Below are positions 25,303 to 37,700 of a stretch of 64,000 nucleotides of DNA, piece by piece (the first letter of the stretch is position 1; the number at the start of each line of letters is the position of its first letter). The position numbers and the translations under genes are program-made. The stretch covers positions 35,637,501-35,701,500 of the forward strand of contig NC_073352.2 in the NCBI RefSeq assembly GCF_027580225.2, written 5' to 3'. Under the pieces are notes generated by a model, which saw only the letters and a list, made by a program, of their open reading frames with translations, ran no database searches and had not been told where the DNA came from. The stretch comes from Misgurnus anguillicaudatus (lineage: Eukaryota; Chordata; Actinopteri; Cypriniformes; Cobitidae).

Positions 25303-26997
25303 CACTTACCAAACATGTCTCCTTGTACTACAACAGAGGAAACATCAGGGTTAAACAAAACTCTCAGATTACCAGTGTAATATCATCCGGCAGCAGAAAG
25401 GTGAGTTAAGATTGGTGACTGATTTGCAATTCAAAGAGAGACATTTGAATAATGACATCTTGGGGATTTCTCTTTGACTATTTCAAGACTCCATGATTTG
25501 AATGCTCATCTTTTCTATCATAACTAACATGTGTCATTCATTCTAAAAGTCATTGAATGAACAGTGAGAGTCTAAATAATGGACATTGATCTCAACACAG
25601 AGGTCATGCAGATTTCACTTTAAAAAACAACAACATTTATACCCAGTGTTGGGTGTAACTAGTTACTAAGTAATTACTTTTTCCTTACTTTAATAACAGT
25701 AATTTTTGATGTAATTGAAGTAAATCCTGTGTATGGACTGTAAAACAATGATATATAATACAATAGTGGATTTAACATTAACATTTAAAGTCTAAGGTTA
25801 AACTGCATGTTTTATGTATCCTTCTCACTTTAAATAGTTAATAAGAATAATGGTAACACTCAATTCTCACTATTAACTGGTTAGTTATTAGCAATAATAT
25901 TACTGAGATATTGTCTGTTTATTAATACTTATAATAAAGCATATATTAATGCCTGATTCTGTAAAACCTTATTCTAGATTCTTAATCCTACACAATACTT
26001 AAACTTAACTACTTACTAAGTATTAATATAAGCAGTAATTTGGACTATATGGAGGCAAAAGTAGTTAATAGAATTAGACTTTAAAAAGTGTGACCAGAAT
26101 AACTGATGTATTTTTATATGATTTATTTGATCCGTTCCAAGCCTAGCTTTGTATACTAGATAAAATTTAAATAGTAATTAGTAATAATAAGTCATTAAAT
26201 ACTTTCTGGTGAGAATAAGTTGTACCGTAATCTAATTACACGATTGAAGATATCAATAGTTAGAAACTAGTAATTAATTACCTTTTTGAGTAACTTACCC
26301 AAGACTGTTTATACCTAGTGACAGACCAAAATACAGCAATAAACGATCCTGTCCCACCAGACGACGACAGTATGACAATATATCACCAATCAAACACAAT
26401 CAGCCACCTAACTTACCTTTACCAAGTGCACACTATGTACAGCTAACAAACCGGATCAGCTAAACCCTTTCACTTTCCTTTCCATGACAAGACCCGTTTA
26501 AACAGCTCTGTTACTGTCAACATCAACGCTGATCGGTGACTTTAGACAAAAGGAAACCTTATCTAAAGTATCATGTTTATCTGTAACCCCCTCGAGCTCT
26601 GAATCAACAGCTCATAAATGACTTCACTTAACTAGACGATCTGAAACAAACGCGCAGTATGGCCATCTTAAGCTTTTAATTTAACCATGAACCGAAAACT
26701 CACTATCAAGTCAACCTATTATGTTTAATCAATGAAAGACTCGCTTGGAAAAAACAAAACAAAACAAATATCTGCTGCTTTTAGCTTAGCATCCGGCTAA
26801 CGTCAGGTGATTTGTTTATCACGCTAGCAGACAAAAGCTTTCACGCTAGCTCTCCTTTAAACCATAAACACAACCGAAATAAACACAACGATGCCCTGAG
26901 AACGAGCAGAACAAAACGATCACACGATAACGGTTATTAATGCTTATATTTTGTGTGTGGCTGGGGATTTTTAAAGAATAAATATCTCTTTCTGTAC

Positions 26998-27110
26998 CTT
27001 GATGGAGACGCGTCTTTGATCGGCCGATGGTTTGCGGAAGTGGTTCGCGGCTCGAGCCGGGAAATTCCACCCCGCGAGCAGATGTAAACAGAGGCGCGTT
27101 CACGTCGCGC
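26998..27110 (-). other. tnip1: tnip1 5' UTR exon (non-coding); upstream limit approximate
   Basis: CATCAAG followed by GTACAG on the minus strand is a good donor within a short CpG-rich island (CGCGGCTCGAGCCGGG), upstream of the coding-start exon, whose acceptor (TGTTGTAG) is at about 25328. The transcription start is not defined by sequence alone. Confidence 0.55.
27059..27068 (+). promoter_or_regulatory. tnip1: kappaB-like site at the tnip1 promoter
   Basis: GGGAAATTCC fits the NF-kappaB consensus GGGRNWYYCC and lies in the GC-rich 5' exon/promoter of tnip1. TNIP1 is known as an NF-kappaB target and inhibitor in mammals, so a feedback site here is expected. Occupancy is inferred. Confidence 0.55.
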
Positions 27111-27805
27111 ACTCAACAGCCACACATCTGTCTTATCATTAAAGCTACACTCACTATTCATTTTCTTTCATTAAATGCATTTATACCTTAATACATCTAT
27201 GAAAGTAGACCACCATAAAATAGAAACAGAATAAAAATCCGGTTCACACAGTCATTAGTATTAATAATTTTGTATTGTTGTATTTATTTTTTGTTGTATT
27301 TTAACAAGAGATAATGGATAGCGGATTATTAATAAATAATCGCTGACATCTGCCAAATAAATAAAGTATTGGTAACTAAAAACCTTTGTCTATCCCATAG
27401 GGACAGTAAAATTTAAACCCTATTAGCCAATAAGCTGTGAGCCTAAAGGTTTACTTATTAGCCCTAAAATATTAACTATATAAATGATAAAAATGCATAA
27501 TGGGTGCACATTTGAGGTAAAACTTGAACATTAAGGGTGGTTTCCCAGACAGGCATTAGCTTTAGCCAGGACTAAGCCTTAGTTTAATTAGTAAATATAA
27601 CTAGTTTTAACAAACATGCCTTACTAAAAACATTACTTGTGTGCATTTTGAGGCAAAACAAAGGGCAATGATGAACTTCATGTCAATGCAAGATGTTTTC
27701 AGTTTGGACAGCTCTAACATTTATTTTAGTCTAGGACTAGTTTAATACCCGTCCGGGAAACCAGCCCTTAATGGCTTTGTAAAGGACATCTGCTGTCCTC
27801 TTTGT

Positions 27806-27955
27806 GGACACTACACTACACTACACTACACTACACTACACTACACTACACTACACTACACTACACTACACTACACTACACTACACTACACTACATGACT
27901 ACACTACACGACTACACTACACTACATGACTACACTACACTACACTACACAACTA
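27806..27955. repeat. (ACTAC)n pentanucleotide microsatellite
   Basis: About 150 bp of near-perfect ACTAC repeats with interruptions reading CATGACT, in the spacer between tnip1 and anxa6. Confidence 0.95.
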
Positions 27956-27961
27956 CATGAG

Positions 27962-28012
27962 CGGTTCTTAAACTGGGGGCCCTGAGATGGTGCCAGAGGG
28001 GCCCCAGTTGTA
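27962..28012. repeat. Fragment of a hAT-type element end
   Basis: GCGGTTCTTAAACTGGGGGC with GGTGCCAGAGGGGCCCC resembles the ends of the complete 278-bp element at 43993-44270. Confidence 0.4.
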
Positions 28013-29134
28013 TAACATACATGAATTTATCATAAATCATAAATAAATATCATACATTTATCAGACTAATATCAACATTAATAGTCTAACCCCTATAGGT
28101 TACAACTAGATGTTATAGGTGGACACACACACAGGTTGTTTTAAGATAAACTCTTTCAAATAAAACTGCCGCAAAAGCGTTTTCACAATGATTCAATAGA
28201 GGAAACCCAAAGAATCATTCAGTCACATTTTCTTAAAAGAATTATTTCATTCTTTAAACATCAAGAATCTTTTGTGAAAATGATGTTAAAGGTTCTTAAA
28301 GGAAAACATATACAAAAATGGTTCTTAGGGCACTGTGTAACTTTAAAAGTGCATTATTGAGGATCTTACATTTATTTTATAACAGCTAAGACTATTCTTA
28401 ATACCCGACTCCACCTGAGTAAATCTCTCTCTCTATCTCTCTTAAAAATGTCTTAAACATTTAAATCAGAAGTGCAGAAAACTAGACAGAACATTGGAGT
28501 TAATTGGAGTTATACATTAGCTGAAAATATAATAAATATAATCGTACAGTATGTCTTATATTAAGATTATATAAAAATACAATAATTACTTATTTTACCA
28601 ATACATGAACAAATTGAAATAAGAAATTCACAAAAGAAACATAAAGAGATGTTGAGTAAGAGTAGAGTTGTCTCATAGATGTTATAAACCAATGACTGTA
28701 TTGTTAGTACATGTCAAATACTTTAGAAACATGACTAAAGTAAATACTTCAGTGTGATTCAGGTGTATTATAAAGTATTCAGTCATGAGTCATGGGGATG
28801 TAATTGTGTTGCATCTTCTTGGAATTGTTTGTATTCAAATGATTTCAAAAGCTTTTGTGCTGTGTATTAAATCTCTAATTTCTCCATTATGTGCTCAGGT
28901 TCACCACATTAAAACTAACACAGATGATATGATTCACCATCAAACTGGGGCACATTTTAAAACAGGTGGACAATCGAATTTATTGGGTAATTCACACAAA
29001 TCTGTTTGTAATATTAACTTTAATTTATACAGATTTGCCCATATCCTTTTATAAGCAAAAAAAATAAATACATGCACAAAAATATCCACCTAGTCAGATT
29101 GTAAAGTCATTCGTTAGTTTCTTCAGCAATAATT

Positions 29135-29310
29135 AAGTAAGGAATAATTGACGACGGGCCGTTGAATGATTCAAAAATAGTGCACAACCAAGGTGGTAAT
29201 CCACCACAGACATTTTAAGACAAAAAACGAAAAATAATGCACACCCGTGGAACATTTCTCAACCAATCAGAATAAAGCATTCAACAGCTCTGTGATATAA
29301 TAATGAATAA
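29135..29310. repeat. Interspersed repeat, GGAATAATTGACGACGGG family
   Basis: Shares GGAATAATTGACGACGGGCC, AATAATGCACACC and CATTTCTCAACCAATCAGAA with the copy at 37461-37757. The rest of the 27.1-31.1 kb spacer shows no gene, only AT-rich sequence and simple repeats. Confidence 0.65.
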
Positions 29311-30091
29311 TTCCTCTGATTAAATTGTCATGTAGCACAGAATAATATATTCTATCTGTTTAGAGGAAACGGAATATTAAAAACATTTATAGTTTATATA
29401 TTTATAGTTATAATCACTTTCATAATTAATATTGCAGCCATTATTATAAACCATAAAGATAAACTTAACATCCACTTTACAAATCTTGCCCTGCATTGAA
29501 AATAAATGGTGACATCTTGTGGAAATCTTTTACTGTGGTGTTTTAGATGAACATCACACAGATAATTTGTTTAACAATTATGGTGTCATAACATAACATT
29601 ACTGAATAGTGTCTACGTGCCCAACTCTCAAAATGTAAATATAAGAAAGCATGCAAATATATATACAGTACACATATATGATGATCTTGCTGATCTTATT
29701 TATGGTTAAAATTCAAGCAATTGAAAAAGATGCATGTGCAGTTAAAGTGTAATGTAAAATGAGATCAAATATATAAGATCAATCATCGTTTGATAAATGC
29801 AAGCACCTTTTAAAATGGTCTATATTTAGAAAATGATGCACTTGTGTTAATTGTCTTTGAAAAAAAAATGCAGATGTACTGATTCACCACTTCAAATGTC
29901 TTAAGCTTTGCTCTTAAGTTTAAAAGAGCAAAGACATGTCAAATTATTTCTGTTATCAAATCTAGATATAAGATGATATTTGATATAATTGTATAGTTAC
30001 TCACCTACATATGATAGTTGTGTCCGAGAGGCGATTTTTAAGGAAACTAGTGGCAATGGGGGAAGCGTTTGCAGTGTTTTTAAACAGAAGG

Positions 30092-30101
30092 GGGAATTCC
30101 C
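30092..30101 (+). promoter_or_regulatory. Perfect palindromic kappaB site upstream of tnip1
   Basis: GGGAATTCCC, a self-complementary NF-kappaB decamer, about 3 kb upstream of the tnip1 5' exon and before the anxa6 3' end. The match is direct; function is inferred. Confidence 0.4.
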
Positions 30102-31196
30102 ACATAGTGACAGGCTCTGATATTTTTTAGCTCAAAAGTGGGACCTGGTATGTGTCCAGAAACTAAAGTCTGCTTAGCTAAATGTTACCAGACAAGATAT
30201 ACATATATTCAGTAGTAACTTGTTGGGTTTTGTTTGTTCAGATTATGCTGAAAGCCTTTCTCATCATAATTCAAATCAAATTCTAGATTCATACACCAGC
30301 AGGTTAATGCATTAGACGACGTAATGATCAATGCATGTGTATTTGCACATATAATGCACAATTTAATATTATAAACATATACCAAACCCAGTTTTTGTCA
30401 CAACTAAAACAAACTTAACTAGAAATGTTAATAAAGTGATACCAACAGGTTATAAGACTAGTTGGAATACACTGTGCTAAAAGCTAATGCTTGAACGTCT
30501 TTAATGCCAGTCTGCATGCACTCCTGCAGAAACTGCACATATAGGGTTCAAATCTATATGTGCAGCAAGCACAGTTTTCTCTTTGCTTTTGCAAATACAC
30601 ACTCGCATGCATGCATCACTTCAATGTTTTGTTGAAAATTGAACATTGTTTTTGCTCGTGTAGACATCATCGATGGTGCCTGAGATGTTGGTCTACAGCA
30701 GGGGATTTCCTAACCCCACAAGCTTTTTTCTTTCCTCTTTTAACTAAAGATGGCTTGACAACAGCTGCGCTCACAAATACTCTTGCACACACACACAAAC
30801 GCATTTACGCACACATATAAGCAAGTATATATAGTACACACACACACACGCGCGCATAGGCACATCTGCAGAAGACACAATAATGAATTGATAGTGTGAC
30901 TTTATACAGTAAATACTAGTCATAAGTGGTGAATTCATCAATATCATGACTCTCTGCAAACTGAGAAAGATTGAAATTGGTGTGAAGCACAAGAGATTAA
31001 CTCTTAGATGGCATGATGTTTAATGAAGGTGTGGTGTGCATTTAAATCCAATAAAAGCAACGAAGTCAAACATCAGGGTGTTCACCAAACAGAGCGCTAC
31101 AGTAATGTGAAGTTTTATTCTCTCTCGCTCTTCATCACCATTATTATGAGTTTTTTTTTCTCATGCAGGGTTAGCTTTGAAAAACAAACATTATCT

Positions 31197-31202
31197 TTTA
31201 TT
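31197..31202 (-). terminator. anxa6: Candidate anxa6 polyadenylation signal
   Basis: TTTATT on the plus strand (AATAAA on the gene strand), about 555 nt past the anxa6 stop; another lies at 31114-31119. Either could be used. Confidence 0.35.
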
Positions 31203-31756
31203 AACCAAGAACATCAAATATCACATTTCCTATCTGTATCATTTACAACAAGACATTTCCTATTGAGAACAGAATGACATTGATTGCAAGAGGAGGGAAT
31301 TTCCTTATCTGTTGTGTGTGTAATGTTAGTACAGTTAATGACTGATCTGAGTGAATCGACCCACTAGACCGATGATAAATAAAATAAGGATGTGAGAAAT
31401 ATCCCCTGGTGAGTCAAATACTGGACTGCATCAGTTTTAATAATGCCAGATTGACCACAGCCATTCTTTACATGTACCAAAACACACAACTCAAACAGGA
31501 TCACTACTTAAATTTCTTAGGTGATCAACTTTTGGCTTAAATACTGTCAAATAAAGCACTTATATTAAGTTAACACCACAAATACGGCTTCAAACTGTAA
31601 AAAATAATGACTGCAGAACATGGAACATAGTGTGGCTTTTGCATAGGTCAAAGGTCAATAGCTTTGGCATAAACATAGAGGCAGAGGGCACAGAGATGAT
31701 TTCACCTCATAAACAACACAACACAACACAACACATGAATATACAGCGACAGAGTT

Positions 31757-34700
31757 TTAGTCTTCACCTCCACAGAGTATCAGAAGAGTTTTACGATAGT
31801 CTCCTGATGTGTCACCCTGGAAAAGAGACAACAACGGATTTATAGTACTGCGCTGTACACAAAAATACAACATGAACTCCAAACAACTTGGTTTTGCAAG
31901 TCTATTTAAAGTTTGGCTTGTGAAAAGTTGACATTAACTTAAAATTTGAAGTTAATTTCCAACTTGAAGTTAAGTAGCATAAAAATATATGTTGATCTGA
32001 CAAAAAAGCTGCATATTTTTTTGCAAAACAATTGGGTGTTTAAAAGATGTCTAAACTTAGTAATAAATAAATGAAAGCAAACACCTGGTTATCACTGTTG
32101 ACTTAGATGATGAAATATCAGACATCTCACAAGTTATTTTAGTAAAAACCACACGTAACCAAATTCAAGTTTATTTTGGCTAGAAGTAGGTTACTCATAG
32201 CTGGACTATATCAGGTCTATAGTTAACCTAGATGCTGAAATAACAGCCATATGCTTGCTGGGAGATCACCATGTCAACATTAGATTAGTTGTTTTTGCAA
32301 TGTCATTATGATCATATATAATTCATTCTCAGTCTCTTTATTACAATATAACTAGTAAAAAATACAGGAAATCTGTGGTCGCCGTGAAGTATAAGGTGAT
32401 ACTGGATCAACATTTAAATCAAAGAAACTCCAAATTACCCTTAACTCAAACCCTAATCATTTTTACCCCTCACATTAGTGTGAAATAATAGTTTGAGAAG
32501 ACCCTTACCCAATCCTTAACCTAAATCTAACATACACACTAATGATTGATAATTAAAATGTTCAACTGGGACCCAGTTTTATAGTTCCTGTCAGAAGTCT
32601 TGCGCCGCATTTTGTACAGTCTGTAATCTGGAAAATGCTGTTTGGCTTATCCAGTAATACAGTGAATTGCAATAATCAAGTCTTGATGTTAAAAATGCTT
32701 AAATTAATATTTCAAAATTATTAAAAGATAAAACAGGTTTAACTTTAGGCAAAAGATGTGACTGAAAAAAAACATGATTTAACCACTGCGTTTATCTGCT
32801 TATTAAATTTTAAGCCGTCATAAAAATAAAACCCAGGTTCTTGACCCAAGGCTTTGGAGGGATAGCTAAATGGTGAAATCACTTTCACTGAAATTCGGTA
32901 TGCAGTATTAAAGGGCACCTATTATGCAAATCTAATTTTACAAGGTGTTTGGACATAAATGTGTGTTGGCATGAACGCAACCACCCTACGATGAAAAAAA
33001 TCCACCCTCTCGTTTTTAATCACAATTAAATTAAAGCAGTCTCATTAGACATGCCGTTTTGATTCACTTATCAATGTGAGGTCACATTGATAAAGCCCCA
33101 CCCACTAACAGGCCTGCATTACCATAATTCCACCCTCAGTGAGTTGTACTCTGTCCACAATACTATTGTCTCAGACTATATTAATCAGATCTATTTGAAC
33201 TGAAACAGACCATTTTGTCTGTTTGTAAGGAAGTGAGGAGCTGCGGCTCATTTGCATTTAAAGGTACAAACATTAAAACAGTGCATTTTTGCTCGCACCC
33301 AAATAGGGTCATTTTGGACATGCTATAATAAATGATTTGTGGGTATTTTCAGCTAAAACTTCACAAACACATTCTGGTCACACCTAAGATTTATATTACA
33401 TCAATAAGGCCATAATAGATGCCCTTTAAAAAGTGTCTGGCACTAGGACTTTTAGCATTGCTTAAATAGTAAATAGGAAAAATATCCAAACTCTTTGGTT
33501 ATTTTTGGCGCGATGCTAATGGTCTAAGATTCAGGGGATTGTGCTGAGCTATGGGGCTGTTTACACTTGTTATTAAGATGTGTTTTCATCAATCGGATCA
33601 CAAGTTAAATCCGTCTCTTTTGTCACCCCTATCACATGGTGTTCCCCAGGGTTCTGTCCTAGGTCCCTTGCTCTTTGTCATCTACATCCTACCCTTTGGT
33701 CATATTCTATGTCAGTATGGTTTAAATTTTCACTGCTATGCTGACGACACTCAAATCTATATTCATACTAAGCCCTCCCATACGCCCCCCCCCCTCCAAT
33801 CTGGTCGCTTGTCTCGATGCCATAAGCAACTGGATGACACAGAACTTTCTTAGATTAAATCCTGACAAAACCGAAGCCATACTCATTGCCACCCCATCTG
33901 TTCTGAAAAAAACTCAAACAATCTCAGTTATCCATCCCCGGCTATTTCACCACCACAACCAGTGAAGTCAAAAACCTAAATGTCATAATTGACTCTTTCC
34001 TTTGACTCCCATATCAAATACATCACTAAAACGACTTTCTTCCTCCTCAAAAACATTTCGAAACTTCGTCCATCCCTAAATCATTCCACTGCTGAAACTC
34101 TCATACATGCTTTCATAACCTCCAGACTCGACTACTGTAATCCCCTGCTCTTTGGTGTCTCAGCTAAGAGATTAGATTGGATACAATACATGTATGTACA
34201 ATACATACTTCCGCTGCAAGAAGTCTTACCCATACCAGGCCCTGGCAACATATCACTCCCATCCTCCATCAATTACATTGGCTGCCTGTACACTACCGTA
34301 TTCAATTCAAAATCATCCTTCTTGTTTTCAAAGCCCAACATAATCTTGCACCCTGTTACCCTAAACCTCTTGACCCCTTACCAACCAACACATACCCTAC
34401 GCTCTGCTGATGCCCATCTCCTATCCACTCCTACTTCCCACCTCCATTCCATGGGTGACAGGGCTTCTAGTGTGCCTGGTCCCAAACTCTGGAATTCCCT
34501 CCCACTTGCATTACGGCAAAGCACTTCATTGTCCACATTTAAATCCGTGCTAAAAACTCATCTTTTCACTCTTGCTTTTTCTACATACTCATAGTGGCAC
34601 CACTTCCTTCCTACTTGTTCCTCTAATTCACATATTAATTTCTCTATTTTATTTTTATTTCATTACCAAGGTTGTCTCTTTTTGTATGTATTACTTATGT

Positions 34701-37700
34701 TACTAAGGGTATAGTGTACATGTACTGCCCTTGTATTCTGCTTTCTTTGTTGTATCTATCACTTATGTTATTGTCATTTTATCTGCTTTTATATTTTTGT
34801 CATGTTGTTTTTATGTCGTAATTTTATCTTACTGTACAGTGTCCTTGGGTGACTTGAAAGGTGCTTTAAATAAAATGTATTATTATTATTATTGTCTCTT
34901 TGTCCACTTTTGACTGCTTTTGTCCTAAATACTGTGAGGGAGTGGTCTGTCGAGACGGTGGGCGAGTCTCTCTGCTGTCATTTAAACACAAGCAGGAGTA
35001 ATATAATATGTTAGAGCTTTGTCTGATATTTCAGCGCATGTTGATGAAATAAGATCGCACAACTTTAACATGCTTGCAAAATAAAGCTGCGGAGATCAGC
35101 CGCTTTAGTTTTATCAATCAAAGGGCTAAAAATAGTGCTGTACACCGTGTACTTGCGCCAGAAGTCAGAAAAGATTGTGTTCAGTACCTCAGATTAGATA
35201 AATGGGTGGAGAGAAGGCCGTCCGTGTGGCTGTTCGAACACATTCAACCACATGTGCGTTTACACAAGCAAAAGCAATCCGATCGAAAGGGGTTTCGACT
35301 ACCTCTGAATGTGGTTGAAAGTGGACGAGCTCAAATGTTTTGGACACCGTTTACACCTGGCATTAACGTCGTCCACTTGTGATCCGATCGACAAAAAAAC
35401 GCATGTTAATGCCAAGTGTAAACAGCCTCTATGTTAAAAGTGGTAGCGCCAGACCCGTAGGTCGGCTGAATGGATTCCAAAACGGTACAATGCAAATGTT
35501 TAACTCTAGAGGAGCTGGACAAAGTGTAGTGTCCCTTTAATAAAGAAAACTGGTAGTAAGCTGAAGCGTATGTGAACAGGACAGTACATCCACCTCATTG
35601 TCATCATTCTTACAAATGAATCTTAAAATGGATTTCACAGAAGAAAGTTACGTAGGGTTGGACTGATGAAGATATGGGCGAGTTTTTGATATTGCATAAC
35701 GGTAATAAGTTTGTATAAAATGTATTGCATTATGCAACAAGAGTGAGTTTCTTGTAAGCTTTCATAAGAGATCAACAGATTATTTAACTTCTGTTAATGA
35801 CTAACGTTATATAGATGAATGCTTCCGTCTGGTTTAATTTACAAGTATTCAATTTATAAGTATTCAGAAAATGAATGAATAAATGATATATATAAAGTTT
35901 GTTATTTTATCTTTGAAGGGAGTTTTGACAACAGAGCCAGTATAGACCTGTTAAAAAACACTTCCTGTCTCCATTTTTCTCCACCAATCAGATTCATCGA
36001 ACCGAGAGGAAGTCAAGCATGCAGGGGAAATTCCTAAACAGCTGAGTTGAGCGAGTACACCACAGGAACCTGTCGAACGCTCCGTTCCCTTCACATAACC
36101 AAAAGAGGATGTGCAACGCCTACATTACCACCCAAAACCCTATATCTACACAACTCGCTTAAAACACGTTCGATGGCACCGTTCACACGCTTAGACGTAG
36201 ACAAAATGAATGCAAACTTACAACGAAGGCCTCTACCTGGATGAATTCGTGCAAAGTGGCGTCGTGCGTCTCCTTAAACTCTTTGCGGATGTTGAAGAGG
36301 TCGATCTCAGAGCGGGACACCATAATGCGGATGAGAGCCCTGTCGTCCGTTCCCAGGCCCTGTGGGGAAAGTCACACCGTGTGCTTTAAGGAAACTCTGG
36401 CCTGATCTGTACAATGCTTACAAAGCAAAATGTCAGCAATAGTGCCGATGCCCATCATTACGGTGACTCATTAGTAAGCCTGAAAATCAGTCAAAGATAG
36501 ACGCACGTCGTCATCAAAACTCTTGCGCTTGGCCTATTAACACTAAGACCATAAACTAGGTTTTACTCACGACAGCATGTTCTTAGTCAGTGAATAATGC
36601 ATTGCCTTTATAAAAGTTGACTCTGATGTCATTTTGCTCTAAAATGAGCTGTGTAGGTTTTTTCCTGGGACAGATCTAGATGTGGAGGCAGGCATGTGAG
36701 TGAATTACATCGTTGTACCTTCATGGCTTTGTACAATCGGTCAGCAAAATAAGAAGGCCTGTTCTTCACACTCCTTACTAGAAAATATCAATGAAATAGA
36801 TATGTTATTGTTGGTTTTTATACACAGAACTATCATTATCATTAATGCATTAAATAATCCAATGCAATGAAATGACATTAAACACGGTGGTCCCAGAAAC
36901 TCTTACGACACTTAAGCCACACATATGAATTTTACACCACATTTTGTAATTGTGATAATATCATTTTTAGTAGATATATGTATGTATGTATGTATAGTAG
37001 GGATGTGCATCTCCAAACTGATGCCGATGAGACACGCATCTTCATGCATAGCCTACGATACCGCACATTAAAGATGAAGCAGCTACCGGTGCGATACAAT
37101 GCAGTGCGGTCTGATTTCGATTTGCTTCAACAAAATGTCATTCAATGCAGTAAGATGCTATAAAAATTGATGCTATGCAATTTAATATTGTACAGATACT
37201 TTACTTTAGTTTCTGTGTTTCAGACTGCAAAATAACACATTTAACAAACAGGCCTTGGTATTTTTTGGGTTTTATGGCAGGTTTTGAAACCAACTGCTAT
37301 GTGACTGTCATGACACGCCTCAGTTTTCATAGTGTTGTGATAAGTCAACATGTAGCAACAGTTTAGAGAGGAGAAAACAAACTCAAAATATTGGTCAATT
37401 TCTAAATAATAAAAGTATAGCACCTCTACTAATAATTATTTTTACCAATGCAAAATATGTAAGGAATAATTGACGACGGGCCATTGAATTATAAGAAAAT
37501 AATGCACACCAAGGTGGTAATGCGGCACGACGCGAAGCGCAGTGCCGTTACACCGCAGGTGTGCATTATTTTCAAAAAATTCAAAGGACCGGAGTCAATT
37601 ATTCCGCTTATACCACGGTTACCACAAACATTGCTCTGGTGCCTATTTTTAAGACATTTGAAAAGTTAGGTGTGCGGTTTACAGAAAAATAATCAACACC

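Larger units (their letters stand above)
33554..35428. mobile_element. Non-autonomous DNA transposon with about 50-bp TIRs, interrupted by a LINE
   Basis: The left end GGGCTGTTTACACTTG... and right end ...AAGTGTAAACAGCC are inverted repeats that continue for about 50 bp and share ATCGGATCACAAGT. CTATG flanks both sides (33549-33553, 35429-35433) as a probable 5-bp target duplication. Inner sequence resumes after the LINE at about 34893. No transposase is recognisable; the superfamily is not certain. Confidence 0.75.

Noticed and set aside
27806..27955. CRISPR-like regular repeats
   Set aside because: A simple ACTAC tandem repeat without spacers, in a vertebrate genome.
35074..35382. 102-codon plus-strand open frame
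   Set aside because: Lies inside the interrupted DNA transposon and runs into its terminal repeat; no transposase motif.
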